A stretch of DNA of 64,000 nt from NCBI RefSeq assembly GCF_008000995.1, contig NZ_CP042828.1:3276882-3340881 (forward strand), read 5' to 3'. Numbering within the stretch: the stretch's first letter is position 1; the number at the start of each line of letters is the position of its first letter. The notes below the pieces were generated by a model. That model did no database searches. It was given only the letters and a program-made list of their open reading frames with translations, and was not told the origin of the DNA. The DNA is from Ruania zhangjianzhongii (GTDB lineage Bacteria > Actinomycetota > Actinomycetes > Actinomycetales > Beutenbergiaceae). Positions 26,685 to 36,895 of the stretch are shown piece by piece. Both the position numbers and the translations under genes were made by a program.

Positions 26685-27643
26685 GGCTCTAGTGTCCGCG
26701 TCCCGTCCAGGCGATTGCCCAGCCAGCGCGTGCAGACCAGGCCCTGGTCCCGCTGGAAGCGGCGCACATGCGGGATACCCGGCGGAGGCGGCTGCAGCGA
26801 GGAGTGCAGGAAGTAGCCGGCGATCGCAGCAAGCACCACGTTCACGGCCTCGGCGTCGGCCGCGGCCGCATGGCGGGACATCGCCAGCAGCTCCTCCGCC
26901 TCCCCGGCACCCTCGAGCACCATCGAGGGCAGCAGGCAGACCAGGTCGACCCACGGGGCGCCGGAGACGGCAGAGGGCCAGTCCACCGCAGCGGCCGTCC
27001 CGGCGAGGGTGACCATATTGTCCGCCCGCAGGTCGCCGTGCACCAGCGCGGTGCCGGCCACCGCGTCCGCCCAACCGTCGGCGAGCCCCACGAGGCGGTC
27101 CACCTGCTCTCCCGCCCACGGGTCCAGGGCCGCGATCCCGGCACTCAGCTCGGGGTCGGCGGCTACCTCGTGCCAGTGCCGGAACTGCTCATCGGCGAAC
27201 GCAGGCAACCCGGCAGGGGCGTCCAGGTCCCCGATCCGGTCGGCCAGGTCCACCGCCGCGGCAATACCGTCGGCGGTCCACGGATCGCCCGGGCCGGGTC
27301 CGTCGGCAGCATCGAAGGCGAGCGCCACCCAGTCGTCGCCGCCGATGCTCTCTTCAGCGCTCCACCGGAACGCCGGCGCCGGCACGCGCTCATCGAGCAG
27401 CGGCGCCACTGCTGCCTCCCGCCGGTAGAGCTCCACGGCGAACGTGTTCATCGACTCCCCCACCGCCTTCACGAACACTCGCTCCCCGGACCCGGTGACC
27501 AACGTCGAAGCCAGACCAGGGCTGTAGCCGCCGTCATGGCTGACCGAGGCGACCACCTCGGACCCGAGCTGCTCCTGCACGAGGTGAGCAACGCCGTCGG
27601 GCAAATCCGCCCAGACCAGCCGGGAACGACCCTCAGCGCTCAT
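26681..27643 (-). CDS. aminoglycoside-phosphotransferase-family kinase-like protein
   Basis: The product has 320 residues with the APH/choline-kinase fold. The ATP-binding beta-strand region has VFVKAVGE with its lysine. The catalytic loop LVHGDLRADNMV carries the Brenner motif HxDxxxxN, followed by AAAVDWPSAVSGAPWVDL as the metal-binding Asp. APH-family members phosphorylate many small molecules; the antibiotic-resistance label is not implied by this context. The start ATG 27643 lies inside the last 11 bases of etfA, so it is translated from the etf message. Its link with electron transfer flavoprotein is unclear. Confidence 0.82.
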   Translation of the reverse strand: MSAEGRSRLVWADLPDGVAHLVQEQLGSEVVASVSHDGGYSPGLASTLVTGSGERVFVKAVGESMNTFAVELYRREAAVAPLLDERVPAPAFRWSAEESIGGDDWVALAFDAADGPGPGDPWTADGIAAAVDLADRIGDLDAPAGLPAFADEQFRHWHEVAADPELSAGIAALDPWAGEQVDRLVGLADGWADAVAGTALVHGDLRADNMVTLAGTAAAVDWPSAVSGAPWVDLVCLLPSMVLEGAGEAEELLAMSRHAAAADAEAVNVVLAAIAGYFLHSSLQPPPPGIPHVRRFQRDQGLVCTRWLGNRLDGTRTLEP

Positions 27644-28601
27644 CACGATAGGCGCGCAGCGCCTCAGCGGCATCGGCCAGCACCGAGGACAGGTCCCCGA
27701 TCACCGCGAAGTCGGCGAGCTGCACCAACGGTGCCTCATCGTCCAGGTTCACCGCGATCACCGTGCCCGCCGCGGACATCCCGCCCACGTGGTGCGGCGC
27801 CCCGGAGATCCCCGCGCCGATGTACACCCGGGGCGCGATCGTGGTGCCGGTCTGCCCGACCTGTGCCTCATGAGGCAGCCAGCCCTCGTCCACGCAGTCC
27901 CGGGTGGTGCCGATCGCGCCGCCGAGCACATCGGCCAGCTCCTCGACCGCTTCGAAGTCACCGAACGTCCCGCGCCCGCCGGCCACCACGATCGCCGCTT
28001 CGGCCAGGGCGGGACGCACGTCACCGGAGTGGTCGGCCACCTGCCGCTCGAGCAGCTCCAGCCCTGCCGGTGCCGCGGCCTCGGTGGTCACCGGCTGCAC
28101 CTGCGGTGTGGCCGGTGTGGTGGCCGCGGTGGGGAGCACAGCGTTCGGCCGCACCGTGGCCACAGCCACCTCCGTGGTCGCGGCACACTCGGTCTCCCAG
28201 GTGCCACCGAACACCCGCTTGCCCCCGACCAGCCGACCGGCGTCCAGCCGCAGGTCACCGACGTCGATGAGCAGCCCCGCCTGCAGGTGGTGCGCAGCGT
28301 GCGCGGCCACCTCTTTGCTGGTGAACGTCGAAGGCAGCAGCACGACGGCGCCGCTCACCTGCCGTACCGCACTCGCCACGGCCTGGCCTACCAGGGCCGA
28401 GGAGGTCGCCGGCTCGGGGAGCTGTGTCACCAGCACGCGACCCACGCCATACCGGCCGAGATCGGTGAGCAGCTCCTCGCCCGGTTCGGCAAAGGCCAGC
28501 ACGGTGACCTCGCCCAGGTCCCGGGCGAGGGTGAGCACCTCGAGGGTCGCCGGGCGCAGCGGCTGGTCGCCCTGGTCGAGCGGGACAAGCACAGTGGTCA
28601 T
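27633..28601 (-). CDS. etfA: electron transfer flavoprotein subunit alpha
   Basis: The product has 322 residues, normal size. The N-terminal Rossmann-like ETF domain is followed by the FAD-binding C-terminal signature: VVAGGRGTFGDFEAVEELADVLGG, the IGTTRDCVDEGWLPHEAQVGQTG strand, and YIGAGISGAPHHVGGM. Together with EtfB it carries electrons from acyl-CoA and other flavin dehydrogenases to the quinone pool. It is located immediately after etfB with a 4-base ATGA overlap and continues into the phosphotransferase gene. Confidence 0.96.
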   Translation of the reverse strand: MTTVLVPLDQGDQPLRPATLEVLTLARDLGEVTVLAFAEPGEELLTDLGRYGVGRVLVTQLPEPATSSALVGQAVASAVRQVSGAVVLLPSTFTSKEVAAHAAHHLQAGLLIDVGDLRLDAGRLVGGKRVFGGTWETECAATTEVAVATVRPNAVLPTAATTPATPQVQPVTTEAAAPAGLELLERQVADHSGDVRPALAEAAIVVAGGRGTFGDFEAVEELADVLGGAIGTTRDCVDEGWLPHEAQVGQTGTTIAPRVYIGAGISGAPHHVGGMSAAGTVIAVNLDDEAPLVQLADFAVIGDLSSVLADAAEALRAYRDER

Positions 28602-29398
28602 CGGCTCTCCTTGATGAGCAGGTCATGAGCGATCAGGTAGTCGGCCAGCTGCTGCCCGCCGGTGCCGTCATCGGCGACGATCTCGGGTTCGGGCTCCGGG
28701 CGACGGGTGGCGCTGCGGACCGCGGTCCGCACGGTCAGATCCGCCTCGGTCAGACCGAGATCTGCGGCGGTCACCGTCTGCACCGGTTTCTGCCGGGCGG
28801 CGAGGATCTCCTTCATCCGGGCCAGCCGGGGGCTGTTCGCCACGTCGGTGACCGACACCACCGCCGGTGGAGTGGCCCGCCAGGTCTCGGTGGCGCCGTC
28901 GACGTCGCGGGTGGCGATCAGCACACCATCGGTCAGCGTCACCTCCCCGGCCACGGTCAGCTGGGGCCAGCCCAGGTCCGCGGCGAGCAGCGACGGCAGC
29001 ACCGCGCCCAACCCGTCCAGCGCGGCCATCCCGGTAACCAGCACGTCCACCTGGCCCTGAGCCCGGACCGCCGCCGCCAGCCCGCGGGCGGTGACGGCAT
29101 AGTCGGCGCCGGCGAGCGCGTCGTCGCAGACGTGCACCCCGGAGTCGGCACCCATCTGCAGAGCGCGGCGCACCGCGTCCACGGCCGGCGCGGGGCCCAG
29201 GGTCAGGGCGATGACCTCGGCAGCCGGGGTGCCGGCAGCCTGGGCCGCCTCCTTGAGCAGCAGCGCGGTCTCGACGGCGTTCTCGTCCACCTCGTTCAAC
29301 GTGCCGTCGTCAGTGGTGCGCACGGTTCGGCCGTCGGAGCCGAAGCCCCGATCTGACGAAAGGTCAGGAACGTGCTTCACGCAGACTACGATTCGCAT
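28598..29398 (-). CDS. etfB: electron transfer flavoprotein subunit beta
   Basis: The product has 266 residues. It begins MRIVVCVKHVPDLSSDRGF and shows LNEVDENAVETALLLKEA and the AMP-binding ALTLGPAPAVDAVRRALQMGAD typical of EtfB, plus TGMAALDGLGAVLPSLLAADLGWP. It forms the heterodimer with EtfA. It is the first gene of the four-gene operon and is divergent from glgX, separated by 58 bases. ATG 29398 is the natural start; an in-frame extension upstream would run under the glgX promoter and is rejected. Confidence 0.96.
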   Translation of the reverse strand: MRIVVCVKHVPDLSSDRGFGSDGRTVRTTDDGTLNEVDENAVETALLLKEAAQAAGTPAAEVIALTLGPAPAVDAVRRALQMGADSGVHVCDDALAGADYAVTARGLAAAVRAQGQVDVLVTGMAALDGLGAVLPSLLAADLGWPQLTVAGEVTLTDGVLIATRDVDGATETWRATPPAVVSVTDVANSPRLARMKEILAARQKPVQTVTAADLGLTEADLTVRTAVRSATRRPEPEPEIVADDGTGGQQLADYLIAHDLLIKESR

Positions 29399-29456
29399 AC
29401 GCCCAGCCTGCCACCACCTGGCCGGGCGGCACACATCCCCCGACCCGAAATCCGCT

Positions 29457-31649
<2,193 letters not shown>

Positions 31650-31764
31650 CGGGCGCACGCGCGCCGAAATTTCCTTCCGTCGCCGATGACCGGCCCGTTA
31701 CGATCATCCGACTCCGGCATACGGCGGATCTGCCGCTGACCGGTCGACCCGAAGGAAGGGACCT

Positions 31765-32352
31765 GTGCACGCCACCGACGTCGTGATCCGCGAGTACCGG
31801 GACGAGGATGCCGCCGGCTGGGTGCGCTGCCGCGCGCTGTCGTTCTTGGGCTCGCAGTACTACGACGACATGCATCCGGTGCGGACCGTGCTGGCCGAAG
31901 GCGCGATCGCTCTGGTGGCCACCGCCGGTGAGCACGTGGTGGGGCTCCTGGACATCGAGATCGAGGGGGCCGAAGCCACGATCGACTCGATCGCGACCGA
32001 TCCCGACCACCAGGGGCGAGGCATTGCCACCGCACTCCTGGCCCGAGCGCTACCGCTGCTGGAGGCCCGCGGCGTAGGCAGCCTGGATGCCTGGACCCGC
32101 GAGGACATCGCCGCGAACGGGTGGTACCAGGCGAATGGCTTCACCGAGCAGTTCCGCTACCTGCACGTCTACCTCGGCCATGACGAGGACGCCACCGGGT
32201 TCGCCACACCCGAGGGGCTGAGCAGGCCGGTCAGCGCGGTGATGCACGGATCGATCGAGGACGAGGCGGTGCTGCGCGCCCGGTACCGGAAGGTGTACGT
32301 GTGCCGGCAGTATCTGCGCCCGCTCAGCCCACCAGCACCGTTGCCGACCTGA
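31765..32352 (+). CDS. GNAT family N-acetyltransferase
   Basis: The product has 195 residues. The GNAT acetyl-CoA signature is in IATDPDHQGRGIATALLARAL near residues 70-95, and the later NGWYQANGFTEQFRYLHVYL is the usual beta6-beta7 region. The C-terminal 60 residues (HDEDATGFATPEG and onward) are an extra tail. GTG 31765 has GAAGGGA upstream. The acetyl acceptor is unknown. No operon partner; the next gene starts 54 bases later and is probably independent. Confidence 0.85.
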   Translation: MHATDVVIREYRDEDAAGWVRCRALSFLGSQYYDDMHPVRTVLAEGAIALVATAGEHVVGLLDIEIEGAEATIDSIATDPDHQGRGIATALLARALPLLEARGVGSLDAWTREDIAANGWYQANGFTEQFRYLHVYLGHDEDATGFATPEGLSRPVSAVMHGSIEDEAVLRARYRKVYVCRQYLRPLSPPAPLPT

Positions 32353-32405
32353 CCCGCTGCACCCTGGCGGGCCGCGCCCGAAACCGTCCCGGGTAGGCTT
32401 TGGCC

Positions 32406-34061
32406 ATGACCGACACCGACGTCATCGTGATCGGAGCCGGCTTGGCCGGTCTGGTCGCAGCCACCGAGCTCACCCGCCGGGGGCAGCGGGTCATCATCCT
32501 GGACGCCGAACCGGCCGCGTCGCTGGGCGGGCAGGCCTTCTGGTCCTTCGGCGGGCTGTTCCTGGTCGACTCCCCCGAGCAGCGGCGCCTCGGTCTGCGC
32601 GACAGTGCCGAACTCGCCTTCTCCGACTGGCTCGGCTCGGCAGAGTTCGCTGCCGGCGCTGAGCGTGGCGAGGGTCCGGACGCGATGGGCTATGCCTGGG
32701 CGCAGCGGTTCGTGGAGTTCGCCGCCGGTCCGATGCGGGAGTGGCTGCACGAGCTCGGAGTGCGCTGGTTCCCGTTGGTGCAGTGGGCCGAACGTGGCGG
32801 ATACCTGGCCGGTGGGCACGGGAACACGCTGCCGCGGTTCCACGTCACCTGGGGTACCGGGCCCGGGGTGCTCGCCCCGTTCCTGGCCGCGGCCCGGTTC
32901 GCTCGCTCCGAAGGGCTGCTGCAGATCCGGTTCCGGCACCGGGTCACCGATCTGGTGGTCACCGACGGCCAGGTCACCGGCGTGCGCGCCGATGTACTCG
33001 CGCCCACCACCGCCCCACGCGGAGAGCCCACCTCCCGGGAGGTGACCGACCAGATCGAACTGGCTGCGCACGCCGTCGTGCTGGCCACCGGCGGGATCGG
33101 CGCGAACCATGACCTGGTCCGCTCGGCCTGGCCAGAGGCGGCCGGTACGCTGCCGGAGCAGCTGCTCTCCGGGGTGCCGGACGGCACCGACGGCTCCGGT
33201 CTGCAGCTCGCCCGGGATGCCGGTGGCGCGGTGGTGCACGCGGAGCGGATGTGGCACTACCCCGAGGGGATCGCCATGCCTGAGGGCATCTGGTCTCGGC
33301 ACGGGGTGCGGATCCTGCCCGGGCCGAGTTCGCTCTGGCTGGACTCGACCGGGCAACGGCTGCCGGCTCCGCTGTTCCCCGGCTTCGATGCGCTCGGCGC
33401 GCTGGAGCACCTGACCACTGGTGGCCACCCGCACTCGTGGTTCGTGCTGAACAAGGCGATCATGAACACCGAGTTCGCCCTCTCCGGTTCGGACCAGAAC
33501 CCGGACCTGACCGGGAAGGACCTGCGGCTGCTCGCCCAGCGGGTGCTGCCCGGGGCGGTCGGCCCGGTGGAGGCGTTCGCACAGCACTCCCCCGACTTCG
33601 TCTGGGCCGATACCCCGGCCGAGCTCGCCGCCGGGATGAACGCACTCACCGGCAGCAGCGATATCGACCCTGCGGCGCTGAACCGGCTGATCGAGCTCCG
33701 CGACGCGCAGGTGGCCTCCGGTCTGGGTAAGGACCCGCAGATCGCAGCGATCCACCACGCCCGCGGGTACGTGGTGGACAAGCGGATGCGGGTCGCCCCG
33801 CCCCGACCACTGACCACCGCGAAGGATGGGCCGCTGCTCGCCGTGCGGCTGCAGGTACTCACCCGCAAGACCCTCGGCGGCGTGCACACGGACACCTCCG
33901 GCCGAGTGCTCGATGCCCGCGGCGAAGCGATCGGCGGCCTGTATGCCGCCGGCGAGGCCGCCGGGTTCGGCGGGGGCGGGGTGCACGGCCGCCGTGCCCT
34001 GGAGGGCACCTTCCTGGCGGGGTGCCTGTACAGCGGGACAGTTGTCGGAACGTCGATCTGA
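32406..34061 (+). CDS. FAD-binding dehydrogenase (fumarate reductase/KstD-like flavoprotein)
   Basis: The product has 551 residues. The dinucleotide-binding motif VIVIGAGLAGLVAATEL is at the N-terminus, followed by GGQAFWSFGGLFLVDSPEQ, a middle substrate domain and the C-terminal FAD-binding GLYAAGEAAGFGGGGVHGRRALEGTFLAG. The architecture matches the family named FAD-binding dehydrogenase, related to 3-ketosteroid dehydrogenases and fumarate reductases but with no known substrate. ATG 32406 is preferred to the TTG two codons upstream. It lies between a GNAT gene and trpS without close spacing. Confidence 0.88.
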   Translation: MTDTDVIVIGAGLAGLVAATELTRRGQRVIILDAEPAASLGGQAFWSFGGLFLVDSPEQRRLGLRDSAELAFSDWLGSAEFAAGAERGEGPDAMGYAWAQRFVEFAAGPMREWLHELGVRWFPLVQWAERGGYLAGGHGNTLPRFHVTWGTGPGVLAPFLAAARFARSEGLLQIRFRHRVTDLVVTDGQVTGVRADVLAPTTAPRGEPTSREVTDQIELAAHAVVLATGGIGANHDLVRSAWPEAAGTLPEQLLSGVPDGTDGSGLQLARDAGGAVVHAERMWHYPEGIAMPEGIWSRHGVRILPGPSSLWLDSTGQRLPAPLFPGFDALGALEHLTTGGHPHSWFVLNKAIMNTEFALSGSDQNPDLTGKDLRLLAQRVLPGAVGPVEAFAQHSPDFVWADTPAELAAGMNALTGSSDIDPAALNRLIELRDAQVASGLGKDPQIAAIHHARGYVVDKRMRVAPPRPLTTAKDGPLLAVRLQVLTRKTLGGVHTDTSGRVLDARGEAIGGLYAAGEAAGFGGGGVHGRRALEGTFLAGCLYSGTVVGTSI

Positions 34062-34073
34062 GGCGGCTAGGGT

Positions 34074-35210
34074 GTGGTCGTGAGTTCTGACGCTGCCACT
34101 GCCGACACCCCCGCCGAGGCCACCGAGGCCGAGCTGAGCACCGAGGCCACGGCGCATGCCTCCTTGGACCGGGCGGTAGCGCGCAGCGCCGCGATCGAGA
34201 GCGAGCTGGCGACCGATGCCAGCCGGTACCGGGTGCTCACCGGGGACCGGCCCACCGGCCGCCTGCACCTGGGGCACTACCTGGGCACCCTCGCCAACCG
34301 GGTTCGGCTGCAGGATCTCGGCGTGCAGACGATGCTGCTGGTGGCCGACTACCAGGTGATCACCGACCGGGACGATGCCGGCCCGATCGCCGAGCGGGTC
34401 CGCGACCTGGTCACCGACTACCTCGCGCTCGGGATCGACCCGGAGCGCACCACCATCTTCGCCCACTCCGCAGTGCCGGCCCTGAACCAGCTGATGCTGC
34501 CGTTCCTGTCCTTGGTGACCGACTCCGAGCTGCGCCGCAACCCGACGGTGAAGGCCGAGTACGAGGCCACCGGCGGGCGGCCGATGAGCGCCCTGCTGCT
34601 CACCTACCCGGTGCACCAGGCCGCGGACATCCTGTTCTGTAAGGCGAACCTGGTGCCGGTGGGCAGGGACCAGCTGCCGCACCTGGAGCTCACCCGGGTG
34701 ATCGCCCGCCGGTTCAACGAACGCTACGCCGGTGGCGCGGGGGTGTTCCCAGCCCCGGACGCGCTGCTCAGCCCGGCCACGAACGTGCTCGGGATGGACG
34801 GGCAGAAGATGTCCAAGTCCCGGCACAACACCATCGATCTGGCGATGACCGAGGACGAGACCGCCAAACAGCTCAAGCGGGCAGTCACCGACTCCGACCG
34901 GTTCATCACCTACGACCCGATCGCCCGCCCGGAGGTGGCGAACCTGCTGCTGATCGCGGCGCAGATGACCGGCCGCGCGCCGGAGGAGATCGCCGCGGAG
35001 ATCGGCGACGGCGGTGGTGGCGGGCTGAAGAAGCTGGTCACCGAGGCAGTGAACGAGGGCCTCCGCCCGATCCGGGAACGCCGCCGCGAGCTGGAGGCCG
35101 ACCCGGCCGTGGTGGACCGGGTGCTCGCCGCCGGCAACGCCCGCGCGAACGAGATCGCCGACGCCACCCTCGCCGAGGTGCGCGCCGCGATGGGCATGGT
35201 CTACGCCTGA
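34074..35210 (+). CDS. trpS: tryptophanyl-tRNA synthetase
   Basis: The product has 378 residues. It charges tRNA-Trp. The class Ic HIGH-type motif is GRLHLGHYLG and the KMSKS motif is GQKMSKSRHN. RPMSALLLTYPVHQAADILF and VGRDQLPHLELTR are the tryptophan/ATP site. An Ala/Glu/Thr-rich extension of about 45 residues precedes the catalytic core, unlike E. coli TrpS but common in actinobacteria. Starts at GTG 34074 (AGGCGG 7 bases upstream) and GTG 34080 are both plausible. It starts 12 bases after the FAD dehydrogenase stop and ends 7 bases before the aldo/keto reductase. Confidence 0.96.
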   Translation: MVVSSDAATADTPAEATEAELSTEATAHASLDRAVARSAAIESELATDASRYRVLTGDRPTGRLHLGHYLGTLANRVRLQDLGVQTMLLVADYQVITDRDDAGPIAERVRDLVTDYLALGIDPERTTIFAHSAVPALNQLMLPFLSLVTDSELRRNPTVKAEYEATGGRPMSALLLTYPVHQAADILFCKANLVPVGRDQLPHLELTRVIARRFNERYAGGAGVFPAPDALLSPATNVLGMDGQKMSKSRHNTIDLAMTEDETAKQLKRAVTDSDRFITYDPIARPEVANLLLIAAQMTGRAPEEIAAEIGDGGGGGLKKLVTEAVNEGLRPIRERRRELEADPAVVDRVLAAGNARANEIADATLAEVRAAMGMVYA

Positions 35211-35217
35211 GCCGGCC

Positions 35218-36048
35218 ATGGCCACAGCACCTGAGCAGATGGCGACGGCGGACGGCCAGGTGGTCTGCGCCGTCGGGCAGGGCACGTGGTATCTCGGCGA
35301 CGACCCGGGCACTCGCGAGGAGGAGATCGCAGCGCTGCGCGCCGGGATCGAGGCGGGGCTGAACCTGATCGACACTGCCGAGATGTACGGCGGCGGGCGG
35401 TCGGAGGACCTGGTCGGTGCGGCGATCGCGCCGGTGCGCGAGCAGGTCTACCTGGTGGACAAGGTGCTGCCGAGCAACGCTTCTCGATCTGGGACCATCG
35501 CGGCGTGCGAGCGGTCGTTGCGGGCGCTGGGCACCGACTGGATCGACCTGTATCTGCTGCACTGGCCCGGACCGTACCCGGAGGCGGAGACGGTCGCGGC
35601 GTTCGAGGAGCTGATCGAGCGTGGTCTGATCCGGTCCTGGGGAGTGAGCAACTTCGATCCTGGGGACCTGGCAGTGCTACCGGCCGGCCCGCTGGTGAAC
35701 CAGGTGTTGTACAACCCGAGCCGGCGCGGTGTGGAGGTGGACCTGCTGCCGGCGCACCGAGCGGCGGGCATCACCACGATGGCCTACTCCCCGATCGAGC
35801 AGGGCCGGCTGCTGGACGATCCGACGCTGGCTGGCGTGGCGCGGCGGCACGGGGTGAGCGTGGCGCAGGTGCTGATTGCCTGGGCGGTGCGCGAGGGCGG
35901 TGTGATCGCGATCCCGAAGGCGTCGACCGTGGCGCACGTGCGGGAGAACGCGGCGGCGCTGGAGCTGCGGCTCGATGCGGACGACCTGGCCGCGATCGAC
36001 GCAGCGTTCCCGGCGCCGGATGGCCCGGTGCCGCTGGAGATCCTCTGA
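35218..36048 (+). CDS. aldo/keto reductase
   Basis: The product has 276 residues, a standard AKR barrel. Catalytic residues are visible as Asp and Tyr in LIDTAEMYGGGRSEDLVG, Lys in YLVDKVLPSNAS and His in YLLHWPG. The NADPH-binding C-terminal region is AIPKASTVAHVRENAAAL. It reduces aldehydes or ketones; no specific substrate is indicated. ATG 35218 lies 7 bases after trpS, so co-transcription is likely although a functional link is not obvious. Confidence 0.92.
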   Translation: MATAPEQMATADGQVVCAVGQGTWYLGDDPGTREEEIAALRAGIEAGLNLIDTAEMYGGGRSEDLVGAAIAPVREQVYLVDKVLPSNASRSGTIAACERSLRALGTDWIDLYLLHWPGPYPEAETVAAFEELIERGLIRSWGVSNFDPGDLAVLPAGPLVNQVLYNPSRRGVEVDLLPAHRAAGITTMAYSPIEQGRLLDDPTLAGVARRHGVSVAQVLIAWAVREGGVIAIPKASTVAHVRENAAALELRLDADDLAAIDAAFPAPDGPVPLEIL

Positions 36049-36086
36049 GCCTCCCGGGTGTCAGTCCGGCCCGGTAGCGTCCACCT

Positions 36087-36866
36087 ATGAACCACGAAGA
36101 CGTGATCGTCGCTGAGGCCGCCCGGTTCGCCGACGTGCTCGCCACCGCCGACCCGCATGCGCAGTGCCCGACCTGCCCGGAGTGGAACAGCGCCGACCTG
36201 CTCTGGCACCTGACCACGGTGCACCGGTTCTGGGCCGCTGTGCTGGAGCAGGATCTGCGCACCGACGAGCAGGCCGAGGCGGTCGAGTCCGGCGAGGAGC
36301 AGCAGCCGTCGGCGATCTCGGCGATGCTGCCGGAGCGGTCGGCCGCGACCGAGACGCTGGTTGACCAGCTCCGCCGGCTCGGCGACGACCAACCGCGATG
36401 GACCTGGTGGGAGCCGGAGCAGACCGTGGGCTTCACCCGACGGATGCAGGTCTGCGAGGCGACCATGCACCGGATCGACGCGGAGCTGACTGCGCGGGTG
36501 GACGCCGGCCCGATCGACGATGAGGTCGCGACCTTGTGCCTGGACCACTGCGTGGATGTGATGTGGGGCTGGATGCCCGACTGGGCCACCTGGCAGGCGG
36601 AGACCGTGGCCGAGCTCCTCGCGCCGGATACCGGCGGGCGCTGGCTGGTCGAGGTCGGGCACTGGTTCGGCACCGGGCCGGAGTCCGGCCGCGAGTTCGA
36701 CGTGCCGCGGGCGGTGCGGGCGGGCGCCGGGGCCGCAGCGCCGACCGTGCGGGTGACGGCACCGGTGGAGCAGCTGGCCCGCTGGGCCTGGCGGCGTCAG
36801 GGCGAGGCCGAGGTGACCGGCGACACGGCGGCTCTGGACGCCCTCCTCGCCCAAGGCATCCAGTAG
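36087..36866 (+). CDS. mycothiol-dependent maleylpyruvate isomerase family protein
   Basis: The product has 259 residues with a DinB-like four-helix N-terminal domain. The opening CPTCPEWNSADLLWHLTTVHRFW and the later RMQVCEATMHRIDAELTA hold the metal-binding histidines typical of the MDMPI family. The C-terminal domain RVTAPVEQLARWAWRR is the second MDMPI domain. Members use mycothiol as a cofactor, or are related paralogues of unknown role; many copies per genome are usual in actinobacteria. Its function here is therefore unknown. It ends 30 bases before the convergent glgP gene. Confidence 0.85.
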   Translation: MNHEDVIVAEAARFADVLATADPHAQCPTCPEWNSADLLWHLTTVHRFWAAVLEQDLRTDEQAEAVESGEEQQPSAISAMLPERSAATETLVDQLRRLGDDQPRWTWWEPEQTVGFTRRMQVCEATMHRIDAELTARVDAGPIDDEVATLCLDHCVDVMWGWMPDWATWQAETVAELLAPDTGGRWLVEVGHWFGTGPESGREFDVPRAVRAGAGAAAPTVRVTAPVEQLARWAWRRQGEAEVTGDTAALDALLAQGIQ

Positions 36867-36895
36867 CCCGCCCCGGGCCGGCGGCGTGCGGCGGG

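Noticed and set aside
26681-27643. Aminoglycoside resistance gene
   Set aside because: Only the general APH fold is seen, and the gene is embedded in the etf operon. Nothing points to antibiotic substrates.
32169-35375. Long open frame (over 1000 codons) on the minus strand
   Set aside because: It is antisense to the GNAT, FAD dehydrogenase and trpS genes, all of which show clear motifs. It is a by-product of GC-rich codons.
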